Origin: Arenibacter sp. ARW7G5Y1
GTDB taxonomy: Bacteria > Bacteroidota > Bacteroidia > Flavobacteriales > Flavobacteriaceae
NCBI RefSeq assembly: GCF_003201775.1
Contig: NZ_QJJZ01000013.1
Coordinates: 115,923 to 179,922, forward strand
Direction of reading: 5' to 3'
Length of the DNA: 64,000 nucleotides
Position numbers and translations under genes: made by a program. Of this stretch, positions 32,789 to 41,775 are shown in pieces. Below the pieces are notes generated by a model. The model saw only the letters and a program-made list of their open reading frames with translations. It was not told where the DNA came from and did no database searches. Each line of letters starts with the position of its first letter. The first letter of the stretch is position 1.

Positions 32789-35476
32789 CTATAAATCGTA
32801 TTTTACGGTAAACAAGATATACCGGGGTTGAATGAAATAAGAGGAGGTCGTAAAATACAATTCGTTGGTGCTATCCCTATTCAGGGTATCCGTTCCAAGT
32901 AGGTTGGTCCCCTTTATCCCAAATTCCCATGGACTGTCCTTTTGCTGGTAACTGAGGTTACCTTCCAAAAAACTATAGGTATTGTCTATCGTATTTTCTT
33001 TGTCCATGTACTTATAGTAGTCGTAATCCATGGTAAAAATGAAGCTTTTCAGAAAGGTGGCATCAAACTTGGCATAGGGCCGATCTGTATAAAAGGTAGT
33101 GGCCCTACCCCCGTTATCATAATTATTTACCGTATATCTATACCCTACTTCCAGGTTGGGCAAATTTCTAAAATTAGTAGCTAATGAAGAATTATAACTC
33201 TGGGTAAAGGATTCCGATCTTCTTGGCTGAAGGTCAATAATATTATTGGTAGCAGACCAAGAAACATTTGCCCCCACGGAGGCCTTAATTTTCCCAAAAG
33301 TGCGCTGGTACCTGCCATTGGCACTTAAGGATTCGTCTTCCAAATTTGAGTTTATGGTAGTACCTATCCTGTTAATGCCGATTATTTCCGAAGAACTTTT
33401 AAGCGCATCTATTCGCTTTGTGTAGGCAATATTTCCAAAAATATTAGTGAAATTGAACATATTAAAACTGAAGAAATTCAATGATAGGTTATGGTTCAAA
33501 GCACTTTCCAAATCCCTGTTCCCCGAATAAACGGAGTTGTAGTTGTTGAGCACATAGGCCTCTGCAAAACTATTGACATCCGTGAAAGATCTTGACACCC
33601 TGTAGTTAAACCTAATGTTTTCCGATTTTTTAAGTTGTGCATTAATATACAGGTCCGGCAACAAGGCGGTTAGATTATCCTCAACGGTAGTTCCCAGTTG
33701 ATCATTTTTTGTGCCGTATTGATGCAAGGTTAGACCGGGGTTAAAGGTAAAAATCCCGGCTATTACCTTATAATGAAACCCTAAATACAAATCCGAAATA
33801 GTATAGGTTACATCGTTGTTAAATTCGCTGTCCACAAAATTCAGTGGCGCCCCTCCATCCAATATTTGAAAAATTCCTGAATTGAAATTCTGATGACTCT
33901 GTGTAGTACCCAGAGTAAAATTCAAATTACTCTTTTGGCCGGTAACCCAATAGTAATCCAACTTCGCATCCACTTTATTGGTAATTGTATTCTTACCTTG
34001 ATTGAGGTTGTAGATACTCTGATTTTCATCTGCCGGAAAAATATCGGTAAAGGCAAAATTGTCCCTTATGGCATTGTAAAATGGATCTTCATCCTGATAA
34101 ATATGTTGTGCCTCAAAAGCAAAAATATTTTTTGAGTTTAAAGTAGTATAATAAATATTGGCATTTTGATTTACGGAAATGGGCTTTTGCTTTTTCATTT
34201 CCGTAATTTCATCGGTTATGGTGGAAACAGAAATAACATTCTCCATCTCATTATCATTGGACTGTTTCAAAAGAATGTCATAATCAAATTGAAACCTTTC
34301 ATTAGGCTTGTACATGGAACTGAACTTCGCCAAGCCCAAATGGGCGGTTTGATCGGTTGAAGTAGTGGCATCCTCTGTTTCATTGGAGGAGATATACACC
34401 CTTCTTGTTTGGTTTTCCATGAGGGTTCCGGTATAGGAATAAATACCAAAGCCGCTCAAGTCCCAATTTTCTTTAGGGGAATAACTAAAATTCACAGCGG
34501 CAAACTTGGTATCTATATTTTTTGCCCTATTGTTCTGCAGACTGGAAAGCCCCAATCCATCCCCGCCAATATTTATGGAACTTCCACTGGAACTGCCCAG
34601 ATTTCTAAATCCACCGGTAAAACTCTGGTAATCCCTTCTATTAAAAGGAGCTTCCCCAATATTATTAAGATCGGTTATAATATTTATGCTATAATCCGGA
34701 CTGTAGTAAAACAGTTTTGGATGTGCCAAATAACTATCATTGGTACCAAGGCCTGCTGTTATTTCCCCGAACCAAAACCTCTTCTTCCCTTCCTTCAGCT
34801 TAATATTAAGCGCAACATTGTCCGTATCATTGGTTAGTCCCTTCATTTGGGTTACCTCATTAAAATTCCTCAAAACCTCTATTTTATCCAAGGCATTGGC
34901 CGGAATATTTTCTGCCGCCAACTTGGAGTCCCCGTCAAAGAAGTCCTTGCCCTCCACCATTACTTTGGTCACTTGTTTGCCCTCTACCTCTATTTGCCCA
35001 TCATCATTTATTTCTACCCCAGGTAAATTGGCCAGCACATCCTTAAGCTTCTTTTCCGTACCCGTAACAAAAGAATCCGTATTATAGACTATGGTATCTC
35101 CCTTCACCGAAACCGGCATCTCATAGGTTACCTCAACCTCGTCCAATTGATTGGCTTGCTCGTATAGTACAATGTCTTTCTCAACATCGGTCGTAGGTGC
35201 CGTAAAAGAAAACTCTTCCGTCTTAAAACCCAAATAACTTACGCGAACGTTAAAATTTGCACCGGATTTTAAATTTAGTTTATAGAGTCCACTGTGGTTT
35301 GTAATGCCATAGGATTCCAACGCCTTGGTTTCTGTATTTATGGCAATGACATTTGCCATATCGATTCCCACTCCCGTGGAATCCTTAACTGTTCCCGTTA
35401 GGGTAATTTCTTGCCCAAAAGCTGAAGTAAAAGCAAAAATAGCCAGCAGTACGGAATAAACATTCTTATTGTACAT
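32789..35476 (-). CDS. TonB-dependent receptor-like outer-membrane protein with carboxypeptidase-regulatory domain
   Basis: An 895-residue protein. The signal peptide NVYSVLLAIFAFTSAFGQ is followed by a CarboxypepD-regulatory-like domain (about 23-105: ITLTGTVKDSTGVGIDMANV) and a plug-like region near 110-225 (LPGVEINDDGQIEVEGKQV, VMVEGKDFFDGDS). The rest is a long barrel with many alternating Tyr/Phe strands, ending in YILFTVKYDL. The type is the one regularly next to GLPGLI proteins, as here (54 bases upstream). It may transport or anchor something at the outer membrane; ligand unknown. Confidence 0.88.
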   Translation of the reverse strand: MYNKNVYSVLLAIFAFTSAFGQEITLTGTVKDSTGVGIDMANVIAINTETKALESYGITNHSGLYKLNLKSGANFNVRVSYLGFKTEEFSFTAPTTDVEKDIVLYEQANQLDEVEVTYEMPVSVKGDTIVYNTDSFVTGTEKKLKDVLANLPGVEINDDGQIEVEGKQVTKVMVEGKDFFDGDSKLAAENIPANALDKIEVLRNFNEVTQMKGLTNDTDNVALNIKLKEGKKRFWFGEITAGLGTNDSYLAHPKLFYYSPDYSINIITDLNNIGEAPFNRRDYQSFTGGFRNLGSSSGSSINIGGDGLGLSSLQNNRAKNIDTKFAAVNFSYSPKENWDLSGFGIYSYTGTLMENQTRRVYISSNETEDATTSTDQTAHLGLAKFSSMYKPNERFQFDYDILLKQSNDNEMENVISVSTITDEITEMKKQKPISVNQNANIYYTTLNSKNIFAFEAQHIYQDEDPFYNAIRDNFAFTDIFPADENQSIYNLNQGKNTITNKVDAKLDYYWVTGQKSNLNFTLGTTQSHQNFNSGIFQILDGGAPLNFVDSEFNNDVTYTISDLYLGFHYKVIAGIFTFNPGLTLHQYGTKNDQLGTTVEDNLTALLPDLYINAQLKKSENIRFNYRVSRSFTDVNSFAEAYVLNNYNSVYSGNRDLESALNHNLSLNFFSFNMFNFTNIFGNIAYTKRIDALKSSSEIIGINRIGTTINSNLEDESLSANGRYQRTFGKIKASVGANVSWSATNNIIDLQPRRSESFTQSYNSSLATNFRNLPNLEVGYRYTVNNYDNGGRATTFYTDRPYAKFDATFLKSFIFTMDYDYYKYMDKENTIDNTYSFLEGNLSYQQKDSPWEFGIKGTNLLGTDTLNRDSTNELYFTTSSYFIQPRYILFTVKYDL

Positions 35477-35530
35477 CTATAAAAAAATTAAAATACCTAA
35501 ATTATTTAATGTAACTAAAAGCAGTTGAAA

Positions 35531-36376
35531 CTATGGCCTGCCACCCCCACCACCTCTATTGCCTCCACCTCCACGACGACGAAAATTATCCCTCATTTCG
35601 GCCATCTTATCTTTGGAAATTTTATCATATTCCTCCTGTGTAACCGTCTTGCCCTTATTTGGAGCCTTTATCTCTTTCTTCTCTGTAGGATTGAGCACCA
35701 ATTTTGTACACAGTACAACCGTAATATCATCGCTGACCTCCAAGATAAGGCCCGGAAGCCCCCAATACTCGCCTGGACCTTGATTTACCGGAACATCCGG
35801 AGTATACCACGCTGTTACCTCTATATCCTTTTCTATATATTCCTCCTCCTTATTTTCATCATTGCCTCCTCCCCTGCGAAAAATTGCCCGCATATTGGGC
35901 CTCTTAATGGTTTTGGTTGCAGTAGCCTTAAAGGCGGTATAATTACCAATCTGCTTTGATTCCCCTCCAAGTTTCCATTCCAATTTGGGCAATTGATCAT
36001 CTACCAAAAAAATCTTCCCCAAAAGTTCGTTCTTCACCAGATACCTACCTTCTTTCACATCTTTGTAATAATCGCCCCCTGCTCCGGCCATCATTCCAAA
36101 TCGTCTACCGCCCCTATCATTTCCGGGCTGCTCCAACCTTTCCTCCTCCTTATAGATCGATGTGGTCTTATCAAAGGTTAAAATATAGGTCCGTTCATTG
36201 GCCTCCTTCATCCTTTGCATTATTTCCTTCTTTCTATCCTCTGGTATTTGCCTTCCGCCAAAATCCATATTTACACTAGTCTTGCTAAAATAAGTAGCCT
36301 CACCCTGAAAATCCTGGGCATAAATTCCGAATTGGGACGCCAATAGCATCAAAGAGAAAAAATAGAAACCTTTCAT
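35531..36376 (-). CDS. GLPGLI family exported protein
   Basis: A 281-residue protein with signal peptide MKGFYFFSLMLLASQFGIYAQ. It carries the name-giving motif in GEYWGLPGLILEVSDD near residue 212. The N-terminal half has repeated strands typical of the family (FQGEATYFSKTSVNMDF; RYLVKNELLGKIFLVDDQLP). The C-terminus is a Gly/Arg-rich tail (RRRGGGGNRGGGGGRP), which may be flexible or bind polyanions. GLPGLI proteins are found in Bacteroidota only, usually paired with an outer-membrane receptor; the function is unknown. Confidence 0.92.
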   Translation of the reverse strand: MKGFYFFSLMLLASQFGIYAQDFQGEATYFSKTSVNMDFGGRQIPEDRKKEIMQRMKEANERTYILTFDKTTSIYKEEERLEQPGNDRGGRRFGMMAGAGGDYYKDVKEGRYLVKNELLGKIFLVDDQLPKLEWKLGGESKQIGNYTAFKATATKTIKRPNMRAIFRRGGGNDENKEEEYIEKDIEVTAWYTPDVPVNQGPGEYWGLPGLILEVSDDITVVLCTKLVLNPTEKKEIKAPNKGKTVTQEEYDKISKDKMAEMRDNFRRRGGGGNRGGGGGRP

Positions 36377-36573
36377 TATTTTACATTTTATATCAAGTTT
36401 AAGACTACAACAATTTGATTTGGTTTAATCCAAAATCAATAAAAATTACAATTATCCTTTCCCATAAGTTTTTTATCGGATATTCTTCCAAAGATTTTAA
36501 CATACCCCCGATATCTTGTATATTGTACCTCTTTATTACAAGTGCAAAAAACACTAACCATAATTACAAACCT

Positions 36574-37188
36574 ATGCATATCGCCGTTGCAGGAAATATT
36601 GGGGCTGGCAAAACAACCTTGACAAGATTATTATCCAAACACTACCAGTGGGAGGCCCAATTTGAAGATGTGGTTGACAATCCCTATTTGGACGACTTTT
36701 ACAATCAAATGGAAAGATGGAGCTTTAATCTCCAGATATACTTCTTAAACAATAGGTACAGACAAATTTTACAGATTAGGAAAGGCGGCAAAGACACCAT
36801 TCAGGACCGGACCATTTATGAGGATGCCCACATTTTTGCCCCAAACCTCCATGCCATGGGCTTAATGACCAATAGGGATTTTAGCAATTACACCAGTCTA
36901 TTTGAATTAATGGAGACCTTGGTTCAACCGCCGGACTTGTTAATTTACCTAAGAAGTTCCATCCCAAATTTGGTGAACCAAATCCACAAGCGGGGACGGG
37001 AATATGAAAACAGCATTTCCATTGATTATTTAAGCCGATTGAACGAACGTTACGAGGCATGGGCACAAAGCTATGAAAAAGGCAATCTCTTGGTTATTGA
37101 TGTAGACAAATTGAATTTTGTGGACGAACCGGAAGATTTGGGATTGGTCATCAATAAAATCGACGCCGAGATCAATGGCCTTTTTTGA
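36574..37188 (+). CDS. Deoxynucleoside kinase
   Basis: The start is the ATG of MHIAVAGNIGAGKTTLTRLL; the open frame upstream (from 36415) is AT-rich leader. The 204-residue enzyme has P-loop GNIGAGKT, the ERS-type motif as QDRTIYEDAHIFA near residue 75, LIYLRSSIPNLVNQIHKRGREYE (lid arginines, written LIYLRSS and HKRGREYE for clarity) and a C-terminal VIDVDKLNFV. The family phosphorylates deoxyadenosine, deoxyguanosine or deoxycytidine in salvage. It is the first plus-strand gene of the window and stands alone. Confidence 0.9.
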   Translation: MHIAVAGNIGAGKTTLTRLLSKHYQWEAQFEDVVDNPYLDDFYNQMERWSFNLQIYFLNNRYRQILQIRKGGKDTIQDRTIYEDAHIFAPNLHAMGLMTNRDFSNYTSLFELMETLVQPPDLLIYLRSSIPNLVNQIHKRGREYENSISIDYLSRLNERYEAWAQSYEKGNLLVIDVDKLNFVDEPEDLGLVINKIDAEINGLF

Positions 37189-37293
37189 GGCACAGACCTA
37201 ATAAACGCTCCTAACCATGGAGAAAGCACCCCTACAACTGCTGCTTTGCCTCCGCCAATGTACTTAAGTTACAATTGCACAATAACCATAAGA

Positions 37294-38559
37294 TCATATA
37301 TGCCAGGAAGCAGGCCATAACCATATTAAAGATATACCTACAACTATAGCAATTCCAAAGGTAAGCACAATCCATTTTACCAATTGTTTAGTGCCCAAAA
37401 TTCCCGCCACAACACCTTTGAATACCAAATTTGACAAACTGGCCAATAGAATAAGTTTCCAGCCCGTATCAACGTTCAGGGCATCGCTTTTAATTAGTTG
37501 CGAAAGAGATAGGGTAATGGCATCCACATCTGTTAGGCCACTTATTATAGCCACTACATAAAGGGCGTCATCCCCAAACTCCTCATTGGCAAATGCTACA
37601 GCCAATAATATGGCCCCATAGAGCAGACCAAACACCAACGCACTTTTAAAATCGGCAGGATTGTCGGGTTCCGGCATTTTATCATCCTTGGAATCCTTGT
37701 TTATACTGTAAAACATACCTACACAAATAAGAGCCATAACCACAAATTCCACCATTAATGGCAGCAGAATGTGCGGTAATTTTTCAGGAATCACAATCCC
37801 AACCTCAACCATTATCCTTGCTAGGGAAATTGCAGAAGCCACAGTGATCACAAAGGCCGCCATTTTGCTTATGGAAGCCGTGTCTACCGTTTTTCGGGCA
37901 TAACTCACAGTGGTTGCCGTACTGCTGATCAACCCGCCCAAAACCCCATTGGAAATAATTCCCAACTTTTTTCCCACAAACTTGTAGATAAAATATCCCA
38001 AGACGCTCAAACCTACTATAAGCGTTATCATCAACCAGATGTTTTGGGGATTAAGCACGTTGTAGGGACCGTACGTTTTATTGGGCAGAATGGGCAACAC
38101 TACCAATGAAATGCCCGCGAAGGTCATTATAGCCGCAAGATCTTTTTCCTGTAGTTTATCTATAAAATTATGAAGCCTTTCCTTTACATAAAGAAGTACC
38201 GACATGGACGCACCCAAAATAATGCCCAACACCCTATCCCCCATTACCAAATAGGCCCCAATAGCGAACATCATTAGGGCGGCGACCTCCGTTGTCTGTC
38301 CAACATCAGGATTGGCAAACACCTTTATCTTTATAAAATTGGCCGCTACCAGCAATGATGTAAGGGCAATACCAAGAACCGGCAAAATAAAAGGATTTTG
38401 ATAGTCCCTACTTAAGAACCCTGACAAAACCCCTAAAATTGCAATCAGGGTAAAAGTCCTCACCCCGGCCAGTTCACTATTTGCCTTTTCACGCTGAAGA
38501 CCAACCAAAAGACCTAATCCGAAGGCAATGCCCAATGTAGTTAAATCGTGATAATCCAT
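37294..38559 (-). CDS. MgtC/DUF4010 family membrane protein
   Basis: A 421-residue integral membrane protein. Residues 1-140 are a MgtC-like N-terminal domain (LGIAFGLGLLVGLQREK, the loop GVRTFTLIAILGVLSGF, and the conserved TTEVAALMMFAIG with charged residues). Residues of about 180-420 are DUF4010 with some seven helices (GVLGGLISSTATTVSYAR; GLTDVDAITLSLSQL). The substrate is unknown; MgtC links to Mg2+ stress do not automatically extend to this family. It is single and convergent with the deoxynucleoside kinase gene. Confidence 0.88.
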   Translation of the reverse strand: MDYHDLTTLGIAFGLGLLVGLQREKANSELAGVRTFTLIAILGVLSGFLSRDYQNPFILPVLGIALTSLLVAANFIKIKVFANPDVGQTTEVAALMMFAIGAYLVMGDRVLGIILGASMSVLLYVKERLHNFIDKLQEKDLAAIMTFAGISLVVLPILPNKTYGPYNVLNPQNIWLMITLIVGLSVLGYFIYKFVGKKLGIISNGVLGGLISSTATTVSYARKTVDTASISKMAAFVITVASAISLARIMVEVGIVIPEKLPHILLPLMVEFVVMALICVGMFYSINKDSKDDKMPEPDNPADFKSALVFGLLYGAILLAVAFANEEFGDDALYVVAIISGLTDVDAITLSLSQLIKSDALNVDTGWKLILLASLSNLVFKGVVAGILGTKQLVKWIVLTFGIAIVVGISLIWLWPASWHI

Positions 38560-38588
38560 TTGTCGTTATCTATAAACAACCTAAAAGT

Positions 38589-38614
38589 AAAAACCCCGTT
38601 TAAACGGGGTTTTT
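38589..38614. terminator. Strong bidirectional terminator after hppA
   Basis: AAAAACCCCGTTT and AAACGGGGTTTTT form a perfect stem with A- and T-runs on both sides. It is 31 bases after the hppA stop codon on the minus strand and before the MgtC/DUF4010 gene. Confidence 0.95.
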
Positions 38615-38644
38615 AATATAATGCCCAAATATAAGTTTTGCAAC

Positions 38645-41059
38645 TTACTTTTTAATATCTATTTTTTCAATGACTACTTTTTTACCATTTTCACCCGATA
38701 CATGAGCTGTCTTTTCAAATGCCAACAATTGGGCTTTTACTTCAGCCTTGGTACCATTGAAGGTCTTTTCCTCCATAGTAATCTCACCATTCTCGGTAGT
38801 GCTATAGGTAATTACGGCCTGTGCCAAATCTGCGGATTCCATATTCATTTCAATCTGCACTTCCTGTTCCGCAACCCCAATTTCCATATGTCCGCCTAAT
38901 ATTGGGGCAATTACCAATCCAATTAAACAAGTAAGTTTTATAAGAATATTCATTGAAGGTCCGGAAGTATCCTTAAACGGATCTCCTACAGTATCCCCGG
39001 TTACTGCTGCTTTATGGGCATCAGACCCCTTGTAGGTCATTTCACCATTAATTTCAACACCTGCTTCAAAAGATTTTTTAGCGTTATCCCAAGCACCACC
39101 GGCATTGTTTTGGAAGATGGCCCAAAGCACTCCTGAAACCGTAACACCGGCCATATAACCACCCAGCATTTCGGCGATCAATTGATTATCACTACCATAT
39201 ACCAGTTTCCCCAAAAGCACAATAGCAATAGGAAATCCAATGGTCAATATTCCAGGCAACATCATTTCACGAAGGGCAGCCTTGGTTGAAATATCAACAC
39301 ACTTTGCGTAATCCGGTTTTCCGGTTCCTTCCATAATACCTGGAATTTCCTTGAACTGTCTACGCACCTCATAAACCATGTCCATAGCAGCCTTACCTAC
39401 CGAATTCATAGCCAAGGCAGAAAAAACTACTGGAACCATTCCTCCTACAAAAAGCATGGCCAAAACTGGCGCCTTAAAAATATTGATTCCGTCGATCCCA
39501 GTAAAAGTTACATAAGCCGCAAATAACGCCAATGATGTCAATGCCGCGGAAGCAATAGCAAATCCTTTACCTGTAGCAGCGGTTGTATTCCCTACAGAAT
39601 CCAAAATATCCGTACGCTCCCTAACTATAGGGTCTTGCTCACTCATTTCTGCAATACCCCCGGCATTATCCGAAATAGGTCCAAAAGCATCAATAGCCAA
39701 TTGCATGGCAGTAGTAGCCATCATTGCGGAGGCGGCCAAGGCCACTCCATAGAAACCTGCAAAGGCATAGGAAGCCCAAATAGCAGCTGCAAACAATAAA
39801 ACGGTCGGAAAGGTAGAGATCATCCCTGTGGCCAATCCGGCAATTACATTGGTTCCGGCACCAGTACTTGATTTTTGAACTATGGCCAGTACCGGCTTTG
39901 TTCCCAAACCAGTATAGTATTCGGTAACCGAGGAAATAACCCCGCCTACTACCAAACCAATAACAGTGGCATAAAACACCCTAATGGAAGAGATATCCTT
40001 TAAACCTTCACCAAAAAATTCCATTTGCATGGTCTCTGGCAACATATATTTCACCAATACAAAACAGCTAATAAGGGTCAATGCAATAGAGACCCAGTTT
40101 CCTATATTCAAAGCACCTTGTACTTCTTTTTCCTTGGCTTCGTTGTTTTTTATTTTTACCAACATAGTACCTATTATGGAAAAAATAATTCCAAAACCCG
40201 CTATGGCCATTGGCAATAAAATTGGTCCGATACCACCAAAGACATCTTGTATGGCACCGCCCATATCCTTAATAACATAATTTCCAAGTACCATAGCCGC
40301 CAAAACAGTAGCTACATACGAACCAAATAAATCCGCACCCATACCTGCAACATCACCCACATTATCCCCAACGTTGTCGGCAATTGTGGCCGGGTTACGG
40401 GGATCGTCCTCAGGAATACCTGCTTCCACCTTTCCCACCAAATCCGCTCCTACATCTGCAGCCTTGGTATAAATACCTCCACCAACCCTTGCGAACAAGG
40501 CAATGGATTCGGCACCTAGGGAAAAACCGGCCAATGTCTCAAGGACAATGGTCATATCTTCGGTAGATGTCCAGGTACCGTTCATAAAGAAATGAAACAA
40601 AAGAATAAAGGCCGTAGTTAAACCCAAAACGGCCAAACCAGCAACCCCGAGTCCCATTACGGTACCACCGCCGAAAGACACTTTTAACGCCTGTGGCAAA
40701 CTGGTACGGGCCGCCTGTGTTGTTCTTACGTTTGTCTTGGTGGCAATTTTCATTCCCATATTACCCGCCAAGGCAGAAAAGAATGCACCAAAAATAAAAG
40801 CCACTACAATAAGAATATGGGTAGTGGGCACTATAAATGAAATTGCGGCCAATGCAATACTGGCCCCTATTACAAAAAATGTCAATAATTTATATTCTGC
40901 TTTTAGAAAAGCCAAGGCCCCTTCATAGATATAATCTGAAATTTCCTTCATTTTTCCGTCCCCGGCATTCTGTTTTAACACCCAAGACCTTTTTACCGCC
41001 ATAAAAGCAAGACCTACCAATGCCATAATTATTGGCAAGTAAATAATTATTGATTCCAT
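38645..41059 (-). CDS. hppA: Membrane-bound ion-pumping pyrophosphatase, K+-dependent type, with C-terminal extension
   Basis: An 804-residue integral membrane enzyme that couples PPi hydrolysis to H+ and/or Na+ transport. The PPi site is in [20 protein letters not shown] near residue 203, followed by [37 protein letters not shown] near residue 491 has Ala where K+-independent forms have Lys, so the K+-dependent class is indicated. The position often Glu in ...ADLF(E)SY is Gly here, so ion specificity cannot be read simply. About 75 residues beyond the last membrane helix (from [15 protein letters not shown]) form a charged hydrophilic tail that usual enzymes do not have. The soluble pyrophosphatase gene lies just upstream. 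Confidence 0.95.
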   Translation of the reverse strand: MESIIIYLPIIMALVGLAFMAVKRSWVLKQNAGDGKMKEISDYIYEGALAFLKAEYKLLTFFVIGASIALAAISFIVPTTHILIVVAFIFGAFFSALAGNMGMKIATKTNVRTTQAARTSLPQALKVSFGGGTVMGLGVAGLAVLGLTTAFILLFHFFMNGTWTSTEDMTIVLETLAGFSLGAESIALFARVGGGIYTKAADVGADLVGKVEAGIPEDDPRNPATIADNVGDNVGDVAGMGADLFGSYVATVLAAMVLGNYVIKDMGGAIQDVFGGIGPILLPMAIAGFGIIFSIIGTMLVKIKNNEAKEKEVQGALNIGNWVSIALTLISCFVLVKYMLPETMQMEFFGEGLKDISSIRVFYATVIGLVVGGVISSVTEYYTGLGTKPVLAIVQKSSTGAGTNVIAGLATGMISTFPTVLLFAAAIWASYAFAGFYGVALAASAMMATTAMQLAIDAFGPISDNAGGIAEMSEQDPIVRERTDILDSVGNTTAATGKGFAIASAALTSLALFAAYVTFTGIDGINIFKAPVLAMLFVGGMVPVVFSALAMNSVGKAAMDMVYEVRRQFKEIPGIMEGTGKPDYAKCVDISTKAALREMMLPGILTIGFPIAIVLLGKLVYGSDNQLIAEMLGGYMAGVTVSGVLWAIFQNNAGGAWDNAKKSFEAGVEINGEMTYKGSDAHKAAVTGDTVGDPFKDTSGPSMNILIKLTCLIGLVIAPILGGHMEIGVAEQEVQIEMNMESADLAQAVITYSTTENGEITMEEKTFNGTKAEVKAQLLAFEKTAHVSGENGKKVVIEKIDIKK

Positions 41060-41118
41060 TTGTTTGATTATTTGTTATATATTTTGAGGGGCAAAAGTAG
41101 TAAAATATGCCAGAATAA

Positions 41119-41152
41119 AAAAAGCAATATTACTTCCACAATATTGCTTTTT
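41119..41152. terminator. Bidirectional terminator between ppa and hppA
   Basis: AAAAAGCAATATT and AATATTGCTTTTT form a 13-bp perfect stem with an 8-base loop. It lies 21 bases after the ppa stop and 60 bases before the hppA start, so the two pyrophosphatases are separate transcripts. Confidence 0.95.
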
Positions 41153-41173
41153 AACTTTTTAAAAAATTAAGGA

Positions 41174-41704
41174 TTAATACTTTATACTTACATCCTGTTT
41201 TGGGACATCACTATCCTTAAACCTTTGTATACATTTTGCAACGATTTCCTTGGCTTCCTTTTGGTCTCCCCATCCACCAACATCAACCTTTTTCTTTTCA
41301 AGATCCTTGTAAACTTTAAAGAAATGTTCAATTTCCTTTATCAAATGGGGATTTAATTCGCTTAGATCATTGATCTTGTTCCAAACCGGATCTGATACGG
41401 GCACGCAGATCACCTTTTCATCGGGACCCTTTTCATCGGTCATATGGAATACCCCTATAGGCTTCACCTCCATGACACAGCCGGGAAATGTTGCTTCGGT
41501 CACCAAAACTAGGACATCCAATGGATCGCCATCCAATGCCAAGGTTTCCGGGACAAATCCATAATCGGCCGGGTACATCATGGAAGAAAAAATCATCCTA
41601 TCGTACCTTATCTTCTTTAGGGCAAAATCGTATTCATATTTATTCCTACTTCCTTTTGGTATTTCAATCAATACATCGAACGACGTAATATCTGCACTGC
41701 TCAT
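41174..41704 (-). CDS. ppa: Soluble inorganic pyrophosphatase (family I)
   Basis: A 176-residue enzyme with the family I signature DGDPLDVLVL (three metal-binding Asp) near residue 65. Earlier it has the conserved IEIPKGSRNKYEYD and YPADYGFVPETLA, and later KVICVPVSDP and EHFFKVYKDLEKKKV. It hydrolyses PPi from biosynthesis (including MetK and CysDN reactions) in the cytoplasm. It is followed by its own terminator and then by the membrane pyrophosphatase. Confidence 0.96.
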   Translation of the reverse strand: MSSADITSFDVLIEIPKGSRNKYEYDFALKKIRYDRMIFSSMMYPADYGFVPETLALDGDPLDVLVLVTEATFPGCVMEVKPIGVFHMTDEKGPDEKVICVPVSDPVWNKINDLSELNPHLIKEIEHFFKVYKDLEKKKVDVGGWGDQKEAKEIVAKCIQRFKDSDVPKQDVSIKY

Positions 41705-41775
41705 ACGGTTATGTTTAATCTTATAATTTTTCTAAAATAACAATTTAATACAAGGTAACGGTCAAAAAAAGTATA

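Noticed and set aside
38645..41704. Membrane and soluble pyrophosphatases as one operon
   Set aside because: A strong bidirectional terminator at 41119-41152 separates them.
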